50,019 nucleotides of DNA from Lacticaseibacillus sharpeae JCM 1186 = DSM 20505 (GCF_001436225.1 NZ_AYYO01000017.1:1-50019); one strand, 5' to 3'. Counted from the first letter of the stretch, positions 8,003 to 16,388 are shown. Notes: generated from the sequence alone by a model not told the origin. Made by a program: numbers and translations.

Positions 8003-8326
8003 TCATAGCCCAATCTCCTTTTCAAACTCCTCCCGCGTAAAGGACTTCCCTTCGCGGTGCGTAACCATCGCAGCAAAGCGGTCATGGATCTTTTGCTTGC
8101 GGCGGTTGAACTCGTCTAGCAGTTCCTGACCAGAGTAGTTCGCCGCAATTAAGTCCTGCAGTATTTCGCTACTGAAGTCGAAAAAATCATCCGCTGGTTC
8201 AACGAACTCGTACAAGATTCCGTTCGCCACCCGCTTGGGCTGCAGTACAACTCCCGCCGGAATGCTGAATTCACTAGGAACCGTCACCATCACAGAATTC
8301 CCCTGCTTTCTTGTTTTAGTCAGCAT
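8003..8326 (-). CDS. AbrB/MazE-like DNA-binding protein (orphan antitoxin-like)
   Basis: 107 aa from ATG at 8326, chosen because GGAGGA is eight bases upstream; a longer frame has no such site. Residues 1-45 (MLTKTRKQGNSVMVTVPSEF onward) match the swapped-hairpin AbrB/MazE fold with its K-x-GNS-x-x-V-x-x-P pattern. The C-terminal half is acidic and helical, as in antitoxins that wrap a toxin. No MazF, PemK or other toxin gene lies next to it: it stands alone between two terminators. It may be a solitary regulator or the survivor of a toxin-antitoxin pair. Confidence 0.75.
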   Translation of the reverse strand: MLTKTRKQGNSVMVTVPSEFSIPAGVVLQPKRVANGILYEFVEPADDFFDFSSEILQDLIAANYSGQELLDEFNRRKQKIHDRFAAMVTHREGKSFTREEFEKEIGL

Positions 8327-8428
8327 GTCTTGTATCCTCCAATTACATCTTCGTTTAACCACAGCATATCGCGCGCACTGTGTAATTACAATGTAAGAAC
8401 ATGAACGATTACCAAGCATCCCGCCACC

Positions 8429-8467
8429 TATAGATTTCGCCAATTATGCCCAAAACCCCCGAAAAAA
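8429..8467. repeat. 39-bp direct repeat, copy 2 (upstream of the AbrB-like gene)
   Basis: Partner of 7883-7921 with one mismatch. It lies 103 bases upstream of the AbrB-like start and directly after the terminator of the oxidoreductase gene. The two copies thus hold the same place relative to two different downstream genes, 546 bases apart. Confidence 0.9.
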
Positions 8468-8470
8468 ATT

Positions 8471-8503
8471 AAAAAAAGTGCCCGCACATTTCAGCACGGG
8501 CAC
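8471..8503 (-). terminator. Terminator of the oxidoreductase gene
   Basis: On the minus strand a seven-base perfect stem (GTGCCCG, CGGGCAC) is followed by seven T. It is 15 bases past the stop of the Gfo/Idh/MocA gene. Confidence 0.88.
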
Positions 8504-8517
8504 TATCAGCAAATATT

Positions 8518-9426
8518 CTACTTAATCAACGCCACCAGCTCCGCGCACGCCGCGTGGCTAGCGATGGCCGATTCCGGACTCACGGGGTTAGCTCCGCCGT
8601 CTCGCACCGCCGTCACGAACGCCCGCGTCAGTTCTGCAAAGCCGCGGGTCTCGAGTACCGGCTCCCAATCTGGCCGGTGGCTAATGGTCGTGCCTGCCGT
8701 GGTGCTGGTCGTCAGCTGCAGCAAATCGTCACTTGCAACCCGTGCCGTCTGCCCTTGCACCGTCACCTGTTCGATGTTGGCGGCCGCGTCCATGTTCGTC
8801 ACCACCTGCACCTGGCTGTGGGCGCTCTGCACGCTCAGATACCCCTGCAGCAAATTGCCCGCCGCATCCCGCACCAAGCGGCCGGACTGCGCCGTAACGG
8901 GTTCGTCTAGTAGCCACAGTGCCGTGTCAACTGAGTGAATCATGAGGTCCCACACGGCAAATTCGGCGTCCTGCAACGTGTGGTTGCGCGTCTTTTCGGC
9001 CACAATCATCTGTTTGCCGGTCACCTGCTTCAAAGCGACGTTGTTGGGGGCAAAACGGCGGTTGAAGCCGCACGTCAGCAATAAGTGCTTTTCCGCCGCG
9101 AGAGCGTACAGCGCCCGCACCTCCGCAATGTCCGTTGTCACCGGCTTGTCGACGTACACGTTCACGCCGGCGTTCAGCAGCGTCCGGATGATTTGTGCGT
9201 GCGTCGGCGTTGGTGTGTGCAGGAAAACGGCGTCGGGATGCACCGCCAGCAGTTCATCCAGCGTCTGGTGCACGTGGGTGAAGCCATATTTCGCCGCCAG
9301 CGATTCGCCCTTCGCCTGGTTACGCGTGGTCAGGTGCCATTCAACTTGGTCCTGCATCCCCGCCATTGTGGGCAGGTACGCCTTCTGGGCAATGTTGCCT
9401 AATCCCATTACGCCGATTTTTAGCAT
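8518..9426 (-). CDS. Gfo/Idh/MocA family oxidoreductase
   Basis: 302 aa. The N-terminus (MLKIGVMGLGNIAQKAYLPT) has the Rossmann GxGxxA turn for NAD(P). VDKPVTTD near residue 93 is the family's [E/D]KP motif, whose lysine acts in catalysis. The C-terminal half is the sugar-binding sheet domain. It resembles the MviM/YceM subgroup. The substrate is likely a sugar or cyclitol but cannot be named. GGAGGA is seven to eight bases upstream of the start. Monocistronic, with its own terminator. Confidence 0.88.
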   Translation of the reverse strand: MLKIGVMGLGNIAQKAYLPTMAGMQDQVEWHLTTRNQAKGESLAAKYGFTHVHQTLDELLAVHPDAVFLHTPTPTHAQIIRTLLNAGVNVYVDKPVTTDIAEVRALYALAAEKHLLLTCGFNRRFAPNNVALKQVTGKQMIVAEKTRNHTLQDAEFAVWDLMIHSVDTALWLLDEPVTAQSGRLVRDAAGNLLQGYLSVQSAHSQVQVVTNMDAAANIEQVTVQGQTARVASDDLLQLTTSTTAGTTISHRPDWEPVLETRGFAELTRAFVTAVRDGGANPVSPESAIASHAACAELVALIK

Positions 9427-9462
9427 GTTGGTTCCTCCTTGTGTAGCGCTATCATATGCATT

Positions 9463-9504
9463 ATTGTAGCACGGTTTGACTGTTAACCGTGGCTGGATTA
9501 AAGT
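9463..9504. promoter_or_regulatory. Divergent promoters for the oxidoreductase and a small membrane protein
   Basis: Minus strand: extended -10 TGcTACAAT (hexamer 9463-9468) for the oxidoreductase. Plus strand: TTGACT (9476-9481), 17-base spacer, TAAAGT (9499-9504) for the small gene at 9530. The two promoters are back to back. Confidence 0.6.
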
Positions 9505-9529
9505 CAGTGCAAAAAGGAGGCTGCAGCAA

Positions 9530-9706
9530 ATGGCACCTAAACACTACAAACGCTACCTCGCTATCCTCATCCTCGTGCTCGCCCTAATCGTGCTGGGCCT
9601 CATCGCCAAGAGTTTCGCCGTCAGTGCGCAAACCGGAATGCTGGCAATGCTCATCCTCGTTATCGTCCTGCTGGGCTACTACTTCATGAGTCGTCCGCGG
9701 CAGTAA
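9530..9706 (+). CDS. Small two-helix membrane protein, unknown function
   Basis: 58 aa from ATG at 9530, preceded by AAAGGAGG nine bases upstream; a longer in-frame start at 9476 lies inside the promoter and is rejected. Two hydrophobic segments (about residues 8-26 and 33-52) are separated by KSFAVSAQTG, and both ends are basic. It has its own promoter and a strong terminator. No family was recognised. Confidence 0.75.
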   Translation: MAPKHYKRYLAILILVLALIVLGLIAKSFAVSAQTGMLAMLILVIVLLGYYFMSRPRQ

Positions 9707-9709
9707 CGC

Positions 9710-9747
9710 AAACACGGGGCGGAATCCGAGATTCCGCCCCGTGTTTT
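9710..9747. terminator. Bidirectional terminator
   Basis: A perfect 17-base stem (AAACACGGGGCGGAATC) with a three-base loop, A-rich on one side and T5 on the other, between the small membrane protein and the convergent ABC exporter. Confidence 0.93.
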
Positions 9748-11444
9748 TAATTGAAATTAAGCGCCTGTAACTCCTGCTGCACTTGCGCATCCGCGTACTG
9801 CCCGTTAGCCACCACGCGGCCGCCAGCGATGACGATAATCGCATCTGCCCGCGCGAACGTCGCCGCGTCGAACTGGTGCGTAATCAGGATGAACCCCTGC
9901 GGCAAATCAAAGAGGTCCGCCTGCAGTTGGGCGGCAATCCGCGGATCTAACCCAGTGGTCAGTTCGTCGAAAATCATGAACTGGTACTGGCGCAAAAACA
10001 GACGGGCCAAGGCCAGGCGCTGCTTCTCCCCACCAGATAGCAGCGGCGTTTCGGCACTAATGGCCGTATCCAGGCTGTGCTGGTCGAGCCACTCCGCAAG
10101 TCCCGCACGCGTCAAGGCCGCAACCACCGCCGCATCGCTTGGCGCATCGGCAAACAGCGTCACGTTCTGGCGCACCGTGCCCGCGAAAATATCGGGCTTT
10201 TGGGTCATCATCCCCAGCGTCGCATACACCGTACCGCGGTCAATGCTGGTTTCATCCTGCCCGCGTAGAAGCGCGCGCCCGCTTGTCGGAACCAAATCGC
10301 CCAGCAGCATCCGCATGAGCGTGGTCTTCCCGCTCCCGCTAGCGCCGACGACCAGGTACTTCTTACCCGATTCAAACTGCAGGTTCACATCCTGCAGCAG
10401 GTTCTGCCCGTCTGCGTGATACTGCACATTCTGTAGCGCCAAAAACGGTGCCTTAGGAACGTCTGGTGCAGCGTGCACGGCCGCACTAACTAATTCCCCG
10501 TCATCCGGGGCCGCGAGCACTTCGGCAAGCACGGCCGCCTGCTTGCGGCCCCCGTAGAACTCGGCCAGCAACTCTGTGAGCATCGCCATGGGCCAGTTGA
10601 ACAGACTCGCCAGCTGCGAGAACGCGACGAGCTGGCCCAACGTAATCGCCCCGCGCCGAACGAAATACGCACCCAGCAGCCAGGCCCCGAGGTACATCAC
10701 GTCGCCGAGAAAATCCGAGATGCCGCTCGTGATCTTCTGAATTTTCTGGTCGCGCACCGTTGCCTGCACGACATTCTGACTCACGCGTTCGTGCTTCCGG
10801 GTGAACGGCGGCACCGACAACGCGTACTGGATGGTGGTGAAGCCCGCAAGCATGTCCGTCACGACGCTGGTGTAATGCGCCACCGCATCCACCACCGCCG
10901 TCTGAGCGCTCTCCAGCCACTTCTTAACCAGGAACGGGAACACCAGGGCGGGTACGCTGAGAAGCGCCACGCCCACCGTAATCAGCGGATTAATCAGGAA
11001 CGTCCCGAGCACCGCCAGCACCAGCAGACTCACCAGGTAGACCGCCCGTAACAGCACGTGGAAGTAGCTGCCCGTGACCACGTCGACCTGCTTGGTGAGC
11101 TGGGCCACATACGTTCCGACCTGCTGCTGATGGAAGTGCAGGGGCCGCAGACGGTTGTAGCGGGCAAACAGCGCCGTGCGCAGCTCCCGCCCAATGCGTG
11201 CGGGCAATGACTCATTCATGTACTCCGCCGCGCCGTCCGTGAGTGCCTGAACAACTAGGTACCCAAGCACCGCGGGTACAGCCAGGGCGAAGCTGAGGTG
11301 ACTGGCCCCGGTTGCGATATCCGTGATCAGCTGCAGGACGTACGAGTAAGCCACGAGCACGCCCGCGGCGATAATACTAATAATTACGGCGAATGTGAGC
11401 CGCCAAGGATGTTTAAAAAAATAGCGATACATAGCGATAACCAT
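9747..11444 (-). CDS. ABC exporter, fused membrane and ATPase domains
   Basis: 565 aa from ATG at 11444. Residues 1-300 hold six predicted membrane helices of the type IV exporter fold. The nucleotide-binding domain follows: Walker A GASGSGKTT, signature LLSGGEKQRL, Walker B FMIFDELTTGLD with the catalytic glutamate, and H-loop LITHQFD. It would work as a dimer; the substrate (peptide, lipid or drug) is unknown. The start is uncertain: neither ATG at 11459, 11444 nor 11432 has a clear Shine-Dalgarno; 11444 has GGTG at a usable distance, but that GGTG lies in the 3' arm of a terminator-like hairpin. Confidence 0.85.
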   Translation of the reverse strand: MVIAMYRYFFKHPWRLTFAVIISIIAAGVLVAYSYVLQLITDIATGASHLSFALAVPAVLGYLVVQALTDGAAEYMNESLPARIGRELRTALFARYNRLRPLHFHQQQVGTYVAQLTKQVDVVTGSYFHVLLRAVYLVSLLVLAVLGTFLINPLITVGVALLSVPALVFPFLVKKWLESAQTAVVDAVAHYTSVVTDMLAGFTTIQYALSVPPFTRKHERVSQNVVQATVRDQKIQKITSGISDFLGDVMYLGAWLLGAYFVRRGAITLGQLVAFSQLASLFNWPMAMLTELLAEFYGGRKQAAVLAEVLAAPDDGELVSAAVHAAPDVPKAPFLALQNVQYHADGQNLLQDVNLQFESGKKYLVVGASGSGKTTLMRMLLGDLVPTSGRALLRGQDETSIDRGTVYATLGMMTQKPDIFAGTVRQNVTLFADAPSDAAVVAALTRAGLAEWLDQHSLDTAISAETPLLSGGEKQRLALARLFLRQYQFMIFDELTTGLDPRIAAQLQADLFDLPQGFILITHQFDAATFARADAIIVIAGGRVVANGQYADAQVQQELQALNFN

Positions 11445-11477
11445 AAAAACACCGCGCATTTTTGATTACGCGGTGTT
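11445..11477 (-). terminator. Terminator-like hairpin in the ABC exporter leader (possible attenuator)
   Basis: On the minus strand a perfect nine-base stem (AACACCGCG, CGCGGTGTT) runs into a T5 tract that abuts the ATG at 11444. It lies between a good promoter and the start codon. It may end the upstream acetyltransferase transcript, attenuate the exporter, or both. Confidence 0.7.
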
Positions 11478-11505
11478 CCCTTAAATAATCTAAATTGTTA
11501 TGTGC

Positions 11506-11534
11506 AGAATAGCACTTGTTTTAGCGCGATACAA
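11506..11534 (-). promoter_or_regulatory. Promoter of the ABC exporter
   Basis: Minus strand: TTGTAT (11529-11534), 17-base spacer, extended -10 TGcTATTCT (hexamer 11506-11511). Transcripts would start near 11500 and pass through the hairpin at 11445-11477 before the start codon. Confidence 0.6.
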
Positions 11535-11540
11535 TCCGAT

Positions 11541-12068
11541 TTATAGATAAATCCGGTAAATACACAGCGGTTCAGCATATGCATCGTCGGTCACCATTTT
11601 CTGCAGCACCCCGCCGCGACTTTCGATTACGTGCCGGCTGGCCGCATTACCCTTAAACGCCGTGATAATCACGTACGGTTCGTGGCGGCGCAGGAAAAAA
11701 GCGAGCGCGAAGTCTAGCAACTGTCCGGCCGCACCGTGGCCCCGCTGACTCGGCGCCACCGCGTAGCCAATGTGCCCGCCCGTTTCTGCAAGCTGGGGCG
11801 TCATCGCTAGCCGGCAACCAGTCTCGCCCACAATCGCGCCGCTGTCCGCGAAGAGATAATAGTCAAGTTGGGGCACCCGCCATTCGGCTTCCGGCTGCAA
11901 GTTCTGCAATGTCCGTGCCATCGTCTGTGCATAATCCGCTTCTTTGACCATGCGCGCCCGAATGTCGCGGCTATACGGATTGGCAACGTCGTGATTCAGC
12001 CAATCACTGCGGTAGGTCGCAAAGGCCGCCGCGTCTGCCGCATTATCCCTTAATGTCCGTATCTCCAT
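11541..12068 (-). CDS. GNAT family N-acetyltransferase
   Basis: 175 aa from ATG at 12068, chosen because GGTGGAGG lies eight bases upstream; the longer frame from 12101 lacks a site. The acetyl-CoA-binding motif is QRGHGAAGQLLDFALAFF, close to the Q/R-x-x-G-x-G/A signature. VITAFKGNAASRHVIESRGG matches the RimJ/RimL-like C-terminal block. Acceptor unknown. The MFS gene lies upstream on the same strand with a 79-base gap. Confidence 0.82.
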   Translation of the reverse strand: MEIRTLRDNAADAAAFATYRSDWLNHDVANPYSRDIRARMVKEADYAQTMARTLQNLQPEAEWRVPQLDYYLFADSGAIVGETGCRLAMTPQLAETGGHIGYAVAPSQRGHGAAGQLLDFALAFFLRRHEPYVIITAFKGNAASRHVIESRGGVLQKMVTDDAYAEPLCIYRIYL

Positions 12069-12147
12069 CGTCGTCGCCTCCACCGTCTCCGCGTTCGTCA
12101 TTGTTTTGCCTATATTCTAACGTACTGGGCGCGGATTTTCAGCCCCA

Positions 12148-13446
12148 CTATGCCGCCGATTTCACCGCCTGCAAGTGCCGTTCACGTCGGGCAAGAACCA
12201 GTGCCAGCACAGTAATCAGCGCCGCCGCCACGCCGTACGCAACCCACGCTACCTGTGGATTGATCGCATTGGCGATGCCCAGGAAAAAAACCGTCCCCAG
12301 TGGTGCGCCCAGTAGCGAGCACGTCTGCATCACGCTCGCCGTTGCGGCCAGGTTGGACGCGGGAACGCGAATCATGATCTCACTGGACAGCCGCGGATTG
12401 ATTTTGCCTACCGGATACGTCACCAAAATCATGAACGCAACCATCAAGTACCGGTTTTGCCACCAGAACATGTTCACGGCAAAAAGGGTAAGGGAGAACA
12501 TCGTGATAGCCGTGAGCGTGGGCAACGAGAAGTTCTGCATGCCATCGTGGGTCAGCAGCGAGCCACCAATCATCGCCACCGACGACACAATCCCAATCAC
12601 CGCCACCGTGGTGCTGAAGCTGCCGAACCACAAGTTGTGTTGCTGGGCGAGCAAAACGTTACTGAGGCCGTCGATGGCGGTTCCCAGCGTGTTCACCAAC
12701 ACAGCCAGTAGCAGCATGGTCAAAATCAGGCGATCAGCGAGGACAACTTTCATTGACGCCATTAGGCCACCCAGCACCGATTTCTTACCCGCTTTTGCTG
12801 CCGGCTCTGGCGTCTTTTCTGCTGCATCATTTTCCGCCGCATCCGCAGCCTGGAAGTGCCGGCGATCCTGCAAGAGCACTGCCGCTGCCAGAACGAAACT
12901 AGCCGCATTAATCAAACCAAAGATTGCGTAGTTGTGATTCAGCACCACGATGAGACTTGCCCCAACGGCCTGGAAAATAATGCTGATGATATTCCCCACC
13001 CCGGAAGTGAAGCCCATCGCGTCCTGGTACTCTTCCCGCGTGTGCAGGAAGTGCTGCTCGTAATGGAGCACCAATCCGTTCGTGTAGTCCGCGATGACGT
13101 CAGAGGCGATGTTGATGGCCAGTAGTACCCAGAACACCACCCGACTGGCAGTGTTGCCAATAATAAGTGCCAAGACCACATAGAGCAGCCCCTGAGCCAC
13201 ACGCAACCAGAGGAGCATGGACAGCCGGCGATTTGCGCTGGTACGGTCCGCCAGGTAACCACTGGGAATAGTGAAGAAGTTTGGCACCATGTTCGCAATG
13301 GCCACCATCGACAAGGCCGCAGTGGCAAAGGATAGGGACTGGGCATAGATGAGGAAGACGAAGTTGAAGAGTACAGAGCCAATCCGGCTGAGGAAGGCGG
13401 ACGTTGCTAGTGCGCGGAACTGCCGGTTAGTACGAAAGATGTGCAT
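12148..13446 (-). CDS. Major facilitator superfamily transporter
   Basis: 432 aa with about 12 hydrophobic helices split by a long polar loop near residues 188-215 (KTPEPAAKAGKK). ATG at 13446 is chosen because TTGGAGGT lies seven bases upstream. The signature-like loop between helices 2 and 3 reads GYLADRTSANRR, near the MFS GxLADRxGRR motif. It resembles drug or small-molecule exporters. It is divergent from an Rgg regulator with a 108-base shared control region, a common arrangement for Rgg targets. Confidence 0.87.
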   Translation of the reverse strand: MHIFRTNRQFRALATSAFLSRIGSVLFNFVFLIYAQSLSFATAALSMVAIANMVPNFFTIPSGYLADRTSANRRLSMLLWLRVAQGLLYVVLALIIGNTASRVVFWVLLAINIASDVIADYTNGLVLHYEQHFLHTREEYQDAMGFTSGVGNIISIIFQAVGASLIVVLNHNYAIFGLINAASFVLAAAVLLQDRRHFQAADAAENDAAEKTPEPAAKAGKKSVLGGLMASMKVVLADRLILTMLLLAVLVNTLGTAIDGLSNVLLAQQHNLWFGSFSTTVAVIGIVSSVAMIGGSLLTHDGMQNFSLPTLTAITMFSLTLFAVNMFWWQNRYLMVAFMILVTYPVGKINPRLSSEIMIRVPASNLAATASVMQTCSLLGAPLGTVFFLGIANAINPQVAWVAYGVAAALITVLALVLARRERHLQAVKSAA

Positions 13447-13492
13447 AATGTTGACCTCCAATGTGGTTGCTTACTTGATGTGCCCATCATAT

Positions 13493-13536
13493 TTGACAAC
13501 CAGCACCAGCTGCTCAACAATTGACATATATGACAA
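13493..13536. promoter_or_regulatory. Rgg/MFS shared control region with repeated TTGACA
   Basis: TTGACA occurs twice, at 13493-13498 and 13521-13526. The second begins an imperfect palindrome, TTGACATATATGACAA (13521-13536), centred on CATATATG. On the minus strand TATGAT just outside could be the -10 for the MFS gene. Rgg-type regulators commonly bind imperfect repeats of this kind near their own gene; the assignment is inferred from position. Confidence 0.45.
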
Positions 13537-13554
13537 ATTAATTGAGGCAAACAT

Positions 13555-14499
13555 ATGCAAACTTACGGTGCAACGTTCCGCGAACTGCGTAACAGCAAGA
13601 TGATCACGCTCAAAGACATCGAGGCCCAAACCGGCATAACCAGCTCGTTTATTTCCCGTTTTGAGCGCGGGCGCAGTGACATCAGTATCTCCAAGCTGCA
13701 GACAATTCTCACGGCCGTTAATATCTCCATGGAAGAATTCCTGGAGGAGCAGCGCCGCCTGTCCGTTAACCTTGACGCCAGCCATGAAGACGCAGGCATT
13801 TTCCTCGAAATCGCCCGCAGTCCCTACATGCAGCCGTACCTGAAATTCCGGACCGTCAACGCGGCGCGCCACCAACCGATTCTGACCGAATTAACGCGTG
13901 CCCGCACCACTTACCGTCAAACGCCGACCCGCAGCAACCACTTCGTCTACCTGTTCTACCAAAGCATGGCCCTGGCCTCGGAAGACGACATTAACGAACA
14001 CGCTGCTGAACGGATGGCACTGGGGCGCCCCATCGTCGCCTATCTGCAGCAAGTCGACACCTGGAACGCCTACGAATACTACCTGTTTGAACTGTTCGCC
14101 ATGACCATCTCGCAGGCAGACAACATCCGCCTGCTGCGGCTGGGCCTGAAGCGCCTGGCGCACGGTAATTTTGCCCCCGTCTACATGGGCAAGGCGTTCG
14201 ACTTGCTGCTAGCCGACTTCACTTCGGCCATTTCTTACAACCTCCCAGAATTGGCCCAAGCCGTCCTGAGCGAAATGGACAAGCAAAAACTAGAGAATGC
14301 CAGTGAAGCCCTCACCCGCAACTTCTGCCATGGCTGGTACAACATCCGCTTCGGTGATAACCAGCGGGGCCAGCGTCAATGCAACGACGTCATCACGGCG
14401 TTGCGCCCGCTCAAGGTGCAGCCACTAGAACGGCTGAGCAAAATCCGGGATGAACTGCGCAAGAACAGCAAATTCAACATGATTATTATTAACGTGTAA
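13555..14499 (+). CDS. Rgg/GadR/MutR family transcriptional regulator
   Basis: 314 aa, typical Rgg length (about 280-300). Residues 5-62 form an XRE-type helix-turn-helix (FRELRNSKMITLKDIEAQTG, then SSFISRFERGRSDISISKL). The remainder is helical, fitting the repeat domain that binds peptide pheromones in known Rggs. GAGG lies seven bases before the ATG. No short hydrophobic peptide gene was seen next to it, so if it is peptide-controlled the peptide is encoded elsewhere. The divergent MFS transporter is the likely target. Confidence 0.88.
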   Translation: MQTYGATFRELRNSKMITLKDIEAQTGITSSFISRFERGRSDISISKLQTILTAVNISMEEFLEEQRRLSVNLDASHEDAGIFLEIARSPYMQPYLKFRTVNAARHQPILTELTRARTTYRQTPTRSNHFVYLFYQSMALASEDDINEHAAERMALGRPIVAYLQQVDTWNAYEYYLFELFAMTISQADNIRLLRLGLKRLAHGNFAPVYMGKAFDLLLADFTSAISYNLPELAQAVLSEMDKQKLENASEALTRNFCHGWYNIRFGDNQRGQRQCNDVITALRPLKVQPLERLSKIRDELRKNSKFNMIIINV

Positions 14500-14501
14500 C
14501 C

Positions 14502-14536
14502 AAAGACCCCCGACGCAACGCCATCGGGGGTCTTTT
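14502..14536. terminator. Bidirectional terminator
   Basis: A perfect 12-base stem (AAAGACCCCCGA and complement) with a ten-base loop and T4 lies between the convergent rgg and GGDEF-EAL genes. Confidence 0.9.
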
Positions 14537-14543
14537 ACGTTCT

Positions 14544-16388
14544 TTATTCCACCGCTGCCGGTTTGCCGAACTTGTAGCCCTGCACGTAGGCAACACCGAG
14601 TTCGTGGGCCATGGCGAGGTCAGCATCGTTTTCGACCCCTTCCAACACGAAGCTCATCTGGTTGTCGCGGGCGACGTTGACCCAGAACTGAATCCGTTCG
14701 CGCATCTGCTCCGGATTGTTGGTCTTGCGCAGGTTCTGCATCGCGAACTTCACCCCGTTGACGTACCGCAGCGCGCTGTGGACTAGCTCGAACGAGTTAT
14801 CACTGCCGACGTCATCAATCAGGATCTTGACCCCCGCCGACCGGTAAATCGCACTAATGCGGCGCGTGGTCTCGAGGTCCAGGATGTCCGTGATTTCCAC
14901 GGTCATGTTGTCCGGGCCGTCCGCACTGGCCGCAAAGGACGTGAGCACGGCCGCCACGTCGCGGTCCGCGAACTGTGCGGCGGTCAGGTTCATGTTCAAG
15001 TTCCGCAGGTCGCTGTTCTCCAGCACCCGCCGCAACAAGATCGTCTGCAGGTGAGCCGAAATCTCGAAGTCGTCGGGCAGAATCCAACGCTGCTGAATGC
15101 TGTCATACGTCCGCAACAGCAATTCATTGTAGAAGCGCGGATTGCCGGGCTGGGAAATATCGTAAATCCCCTGGGCGAAGAAGCTGAACTTGGCGGCGTC
15201 GCGCACGAGCGTGGTCTGATCAATCGCGATGACTTCTTGGTTCACGGAGATAATGTCGCGTCCGGTCCGCTTGCTCTTATAGAGGGAATCGTCGGCGCGC
15301 TTATAGGCATCGTCAATACTGATGTCAGTCGGTGCAATGGCCGTCATCCCCGCCGACATGGTGACCGCAATCTGGCGCTGCGCATACGAATACTCACGCT
15401 TGCGCACGGCCTGCCAGCATTCGCGGATAATCGGCAGTACCTGGGCCGGAGTACGCCCAGGGAAGACGATGTTGAACTCTTCGCCCCCGGTGCGGTACAT
15501 TTTTTGCTCCACATCAAACTTCTGCAGGGTGTCATCAATCGTGGCCGCGACCCCGATTAACACGGCGTTGCCCGCCAGGTGGCCAAACTGCTCATTCACC
15601 TGCTTAAAGTGGTCAATATCCAGTGACACGAGTGTGAGCGCGCGCTTTTCCGCCCGCGCCTGCGTGAAGAAGTCGGTAAGCTCGTGCTGGTAGGTCTCTA
15701 GCGTGTCACTGCTGGTCATCTGATCGTAATTGGCAATCTGCTGCATGTGGTAATTGTTAATGTCCACGCGCGCCAGTCGCTCCCAGTAGAGCAGCACGAA
15801 CACCAGCATCACGGTGAACATGAAGATGCCTTCCTGGATCATCTGTGGCGTCGTGTGCGCGCCCAACGTGTGCGCCGGGACCGTCAGCCAGAACAACAGC
15901 GCCATCCCCAGTGAGCACAGACAGCTGACAAACCAATAGTACCCGCCAAAGCGCTGCAGGTTCTTGAGCACCGCCAGAATGCCGCACGCCGCAACCAAGC
16001 CTCCCAGCACGGGGAAGGTGGTGAAGTTGGGCGCATGGCGGACATACCACAACAGCACGAAGGCCAGCACCTGGATGCCCAATTCAACGCGGCCGAATTT
16101 CTGGTAGAAAAACGGCACTACAAGCACGAACAGTGACCAATTATAGTAGATGACCGCCGCCTCACCGGCAAGTGTCAGCGTCGTTGCCAGGTAAATCGTC
16201 CCGGAGAGCAAAATTGGCAGCACGAGCAGGTAACCCCGCCGCCACATCTGCGTCCGCGGCGACAATTTCTGGTTCGTAAACGTGTCAATCCAGTAGCGCT
16301 GGTAGTAGGAAACGAAGCCAATGCTAAAGAAGCACGCAACAATAATGCGCACGATGGTTAATGGCACTAAACCTAGCGAATTTGGCAT
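14544..16388 (-). CDS. GGDEF-EAL membrane protein (cyclic-di-GMP turnover)
   Basis: 614 aa. Residues 1-205 hold about six to seven membrane helices. The GGDEF domain (about 230-385) has an intact active motif GGEEF at 301-305 and metal-binding DID at 257-259, so it may synthesise c-di-GMP; there is no RxxD inhibitory site at the usual place. The EAL domain (about 395-612) keeps ELLLR at 422, VEIT near 497, DD at 525-526, EGVE at 583-586 and QGY at 603-605, but reads DDVG for DDFG and KFA for KID, so phosphodiesterase activity is uncertain. GAGGG precedes the ATG by seven bases. No other c-di-GMP gene is in the window. Confidence 0.9.
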   Translation of the reverse strand: MPNSLGLVPLTIVRIIVACFFSIGFVSYYQRYWIDTFTNQKLSPRTQMWRRGYLLVLPILLSGTIYLATTLTLAGEAAVIYYNWSLFVLVVPFFYQKFGRVELGIQVLAFVLLWYVRHAPNFTTFPVLGGLVAACGILAVLKNLQRFGGYYWFVSCLCSLGMALLFWLTVPAHTLGAHTTPQMIQEGIFMFTVMLVFVLLYWERLARVDINNYHMQQIANYDQMTSSDTLETYQHELTDFFTQARAEKRALTLVSLDIDHFKQVNEQFGHLAGNAVLIGVAATIDDTLQKFDVEQKMYRTGGEEFNIVFPGRTPAQVLPIIRECWQAVRKREYSYAQRQIAVTMSAGMTAIAPTDISIDDAYKRADDSLYKSKRTGRDIISVNQEVIAIDQTTLVRDAAKFSFFAQGIYDISQPGNPRFYNELLLRTYDSIQQRWILPDDFEISAHLQTILLRRVLENSDLRNLNMNLTAAQFADRDVAAVLTSFAASADGPDNMTVEITDILDLETTRRISAIYRSAGVKILIDDVGSDNSFELVHSALRYVNGVKFAMQNLRKTNNPEQMRERIQFWVNVARDNQMSFVLEGVENDADLAMAHELGVAYVQGYKFGKPAAVE

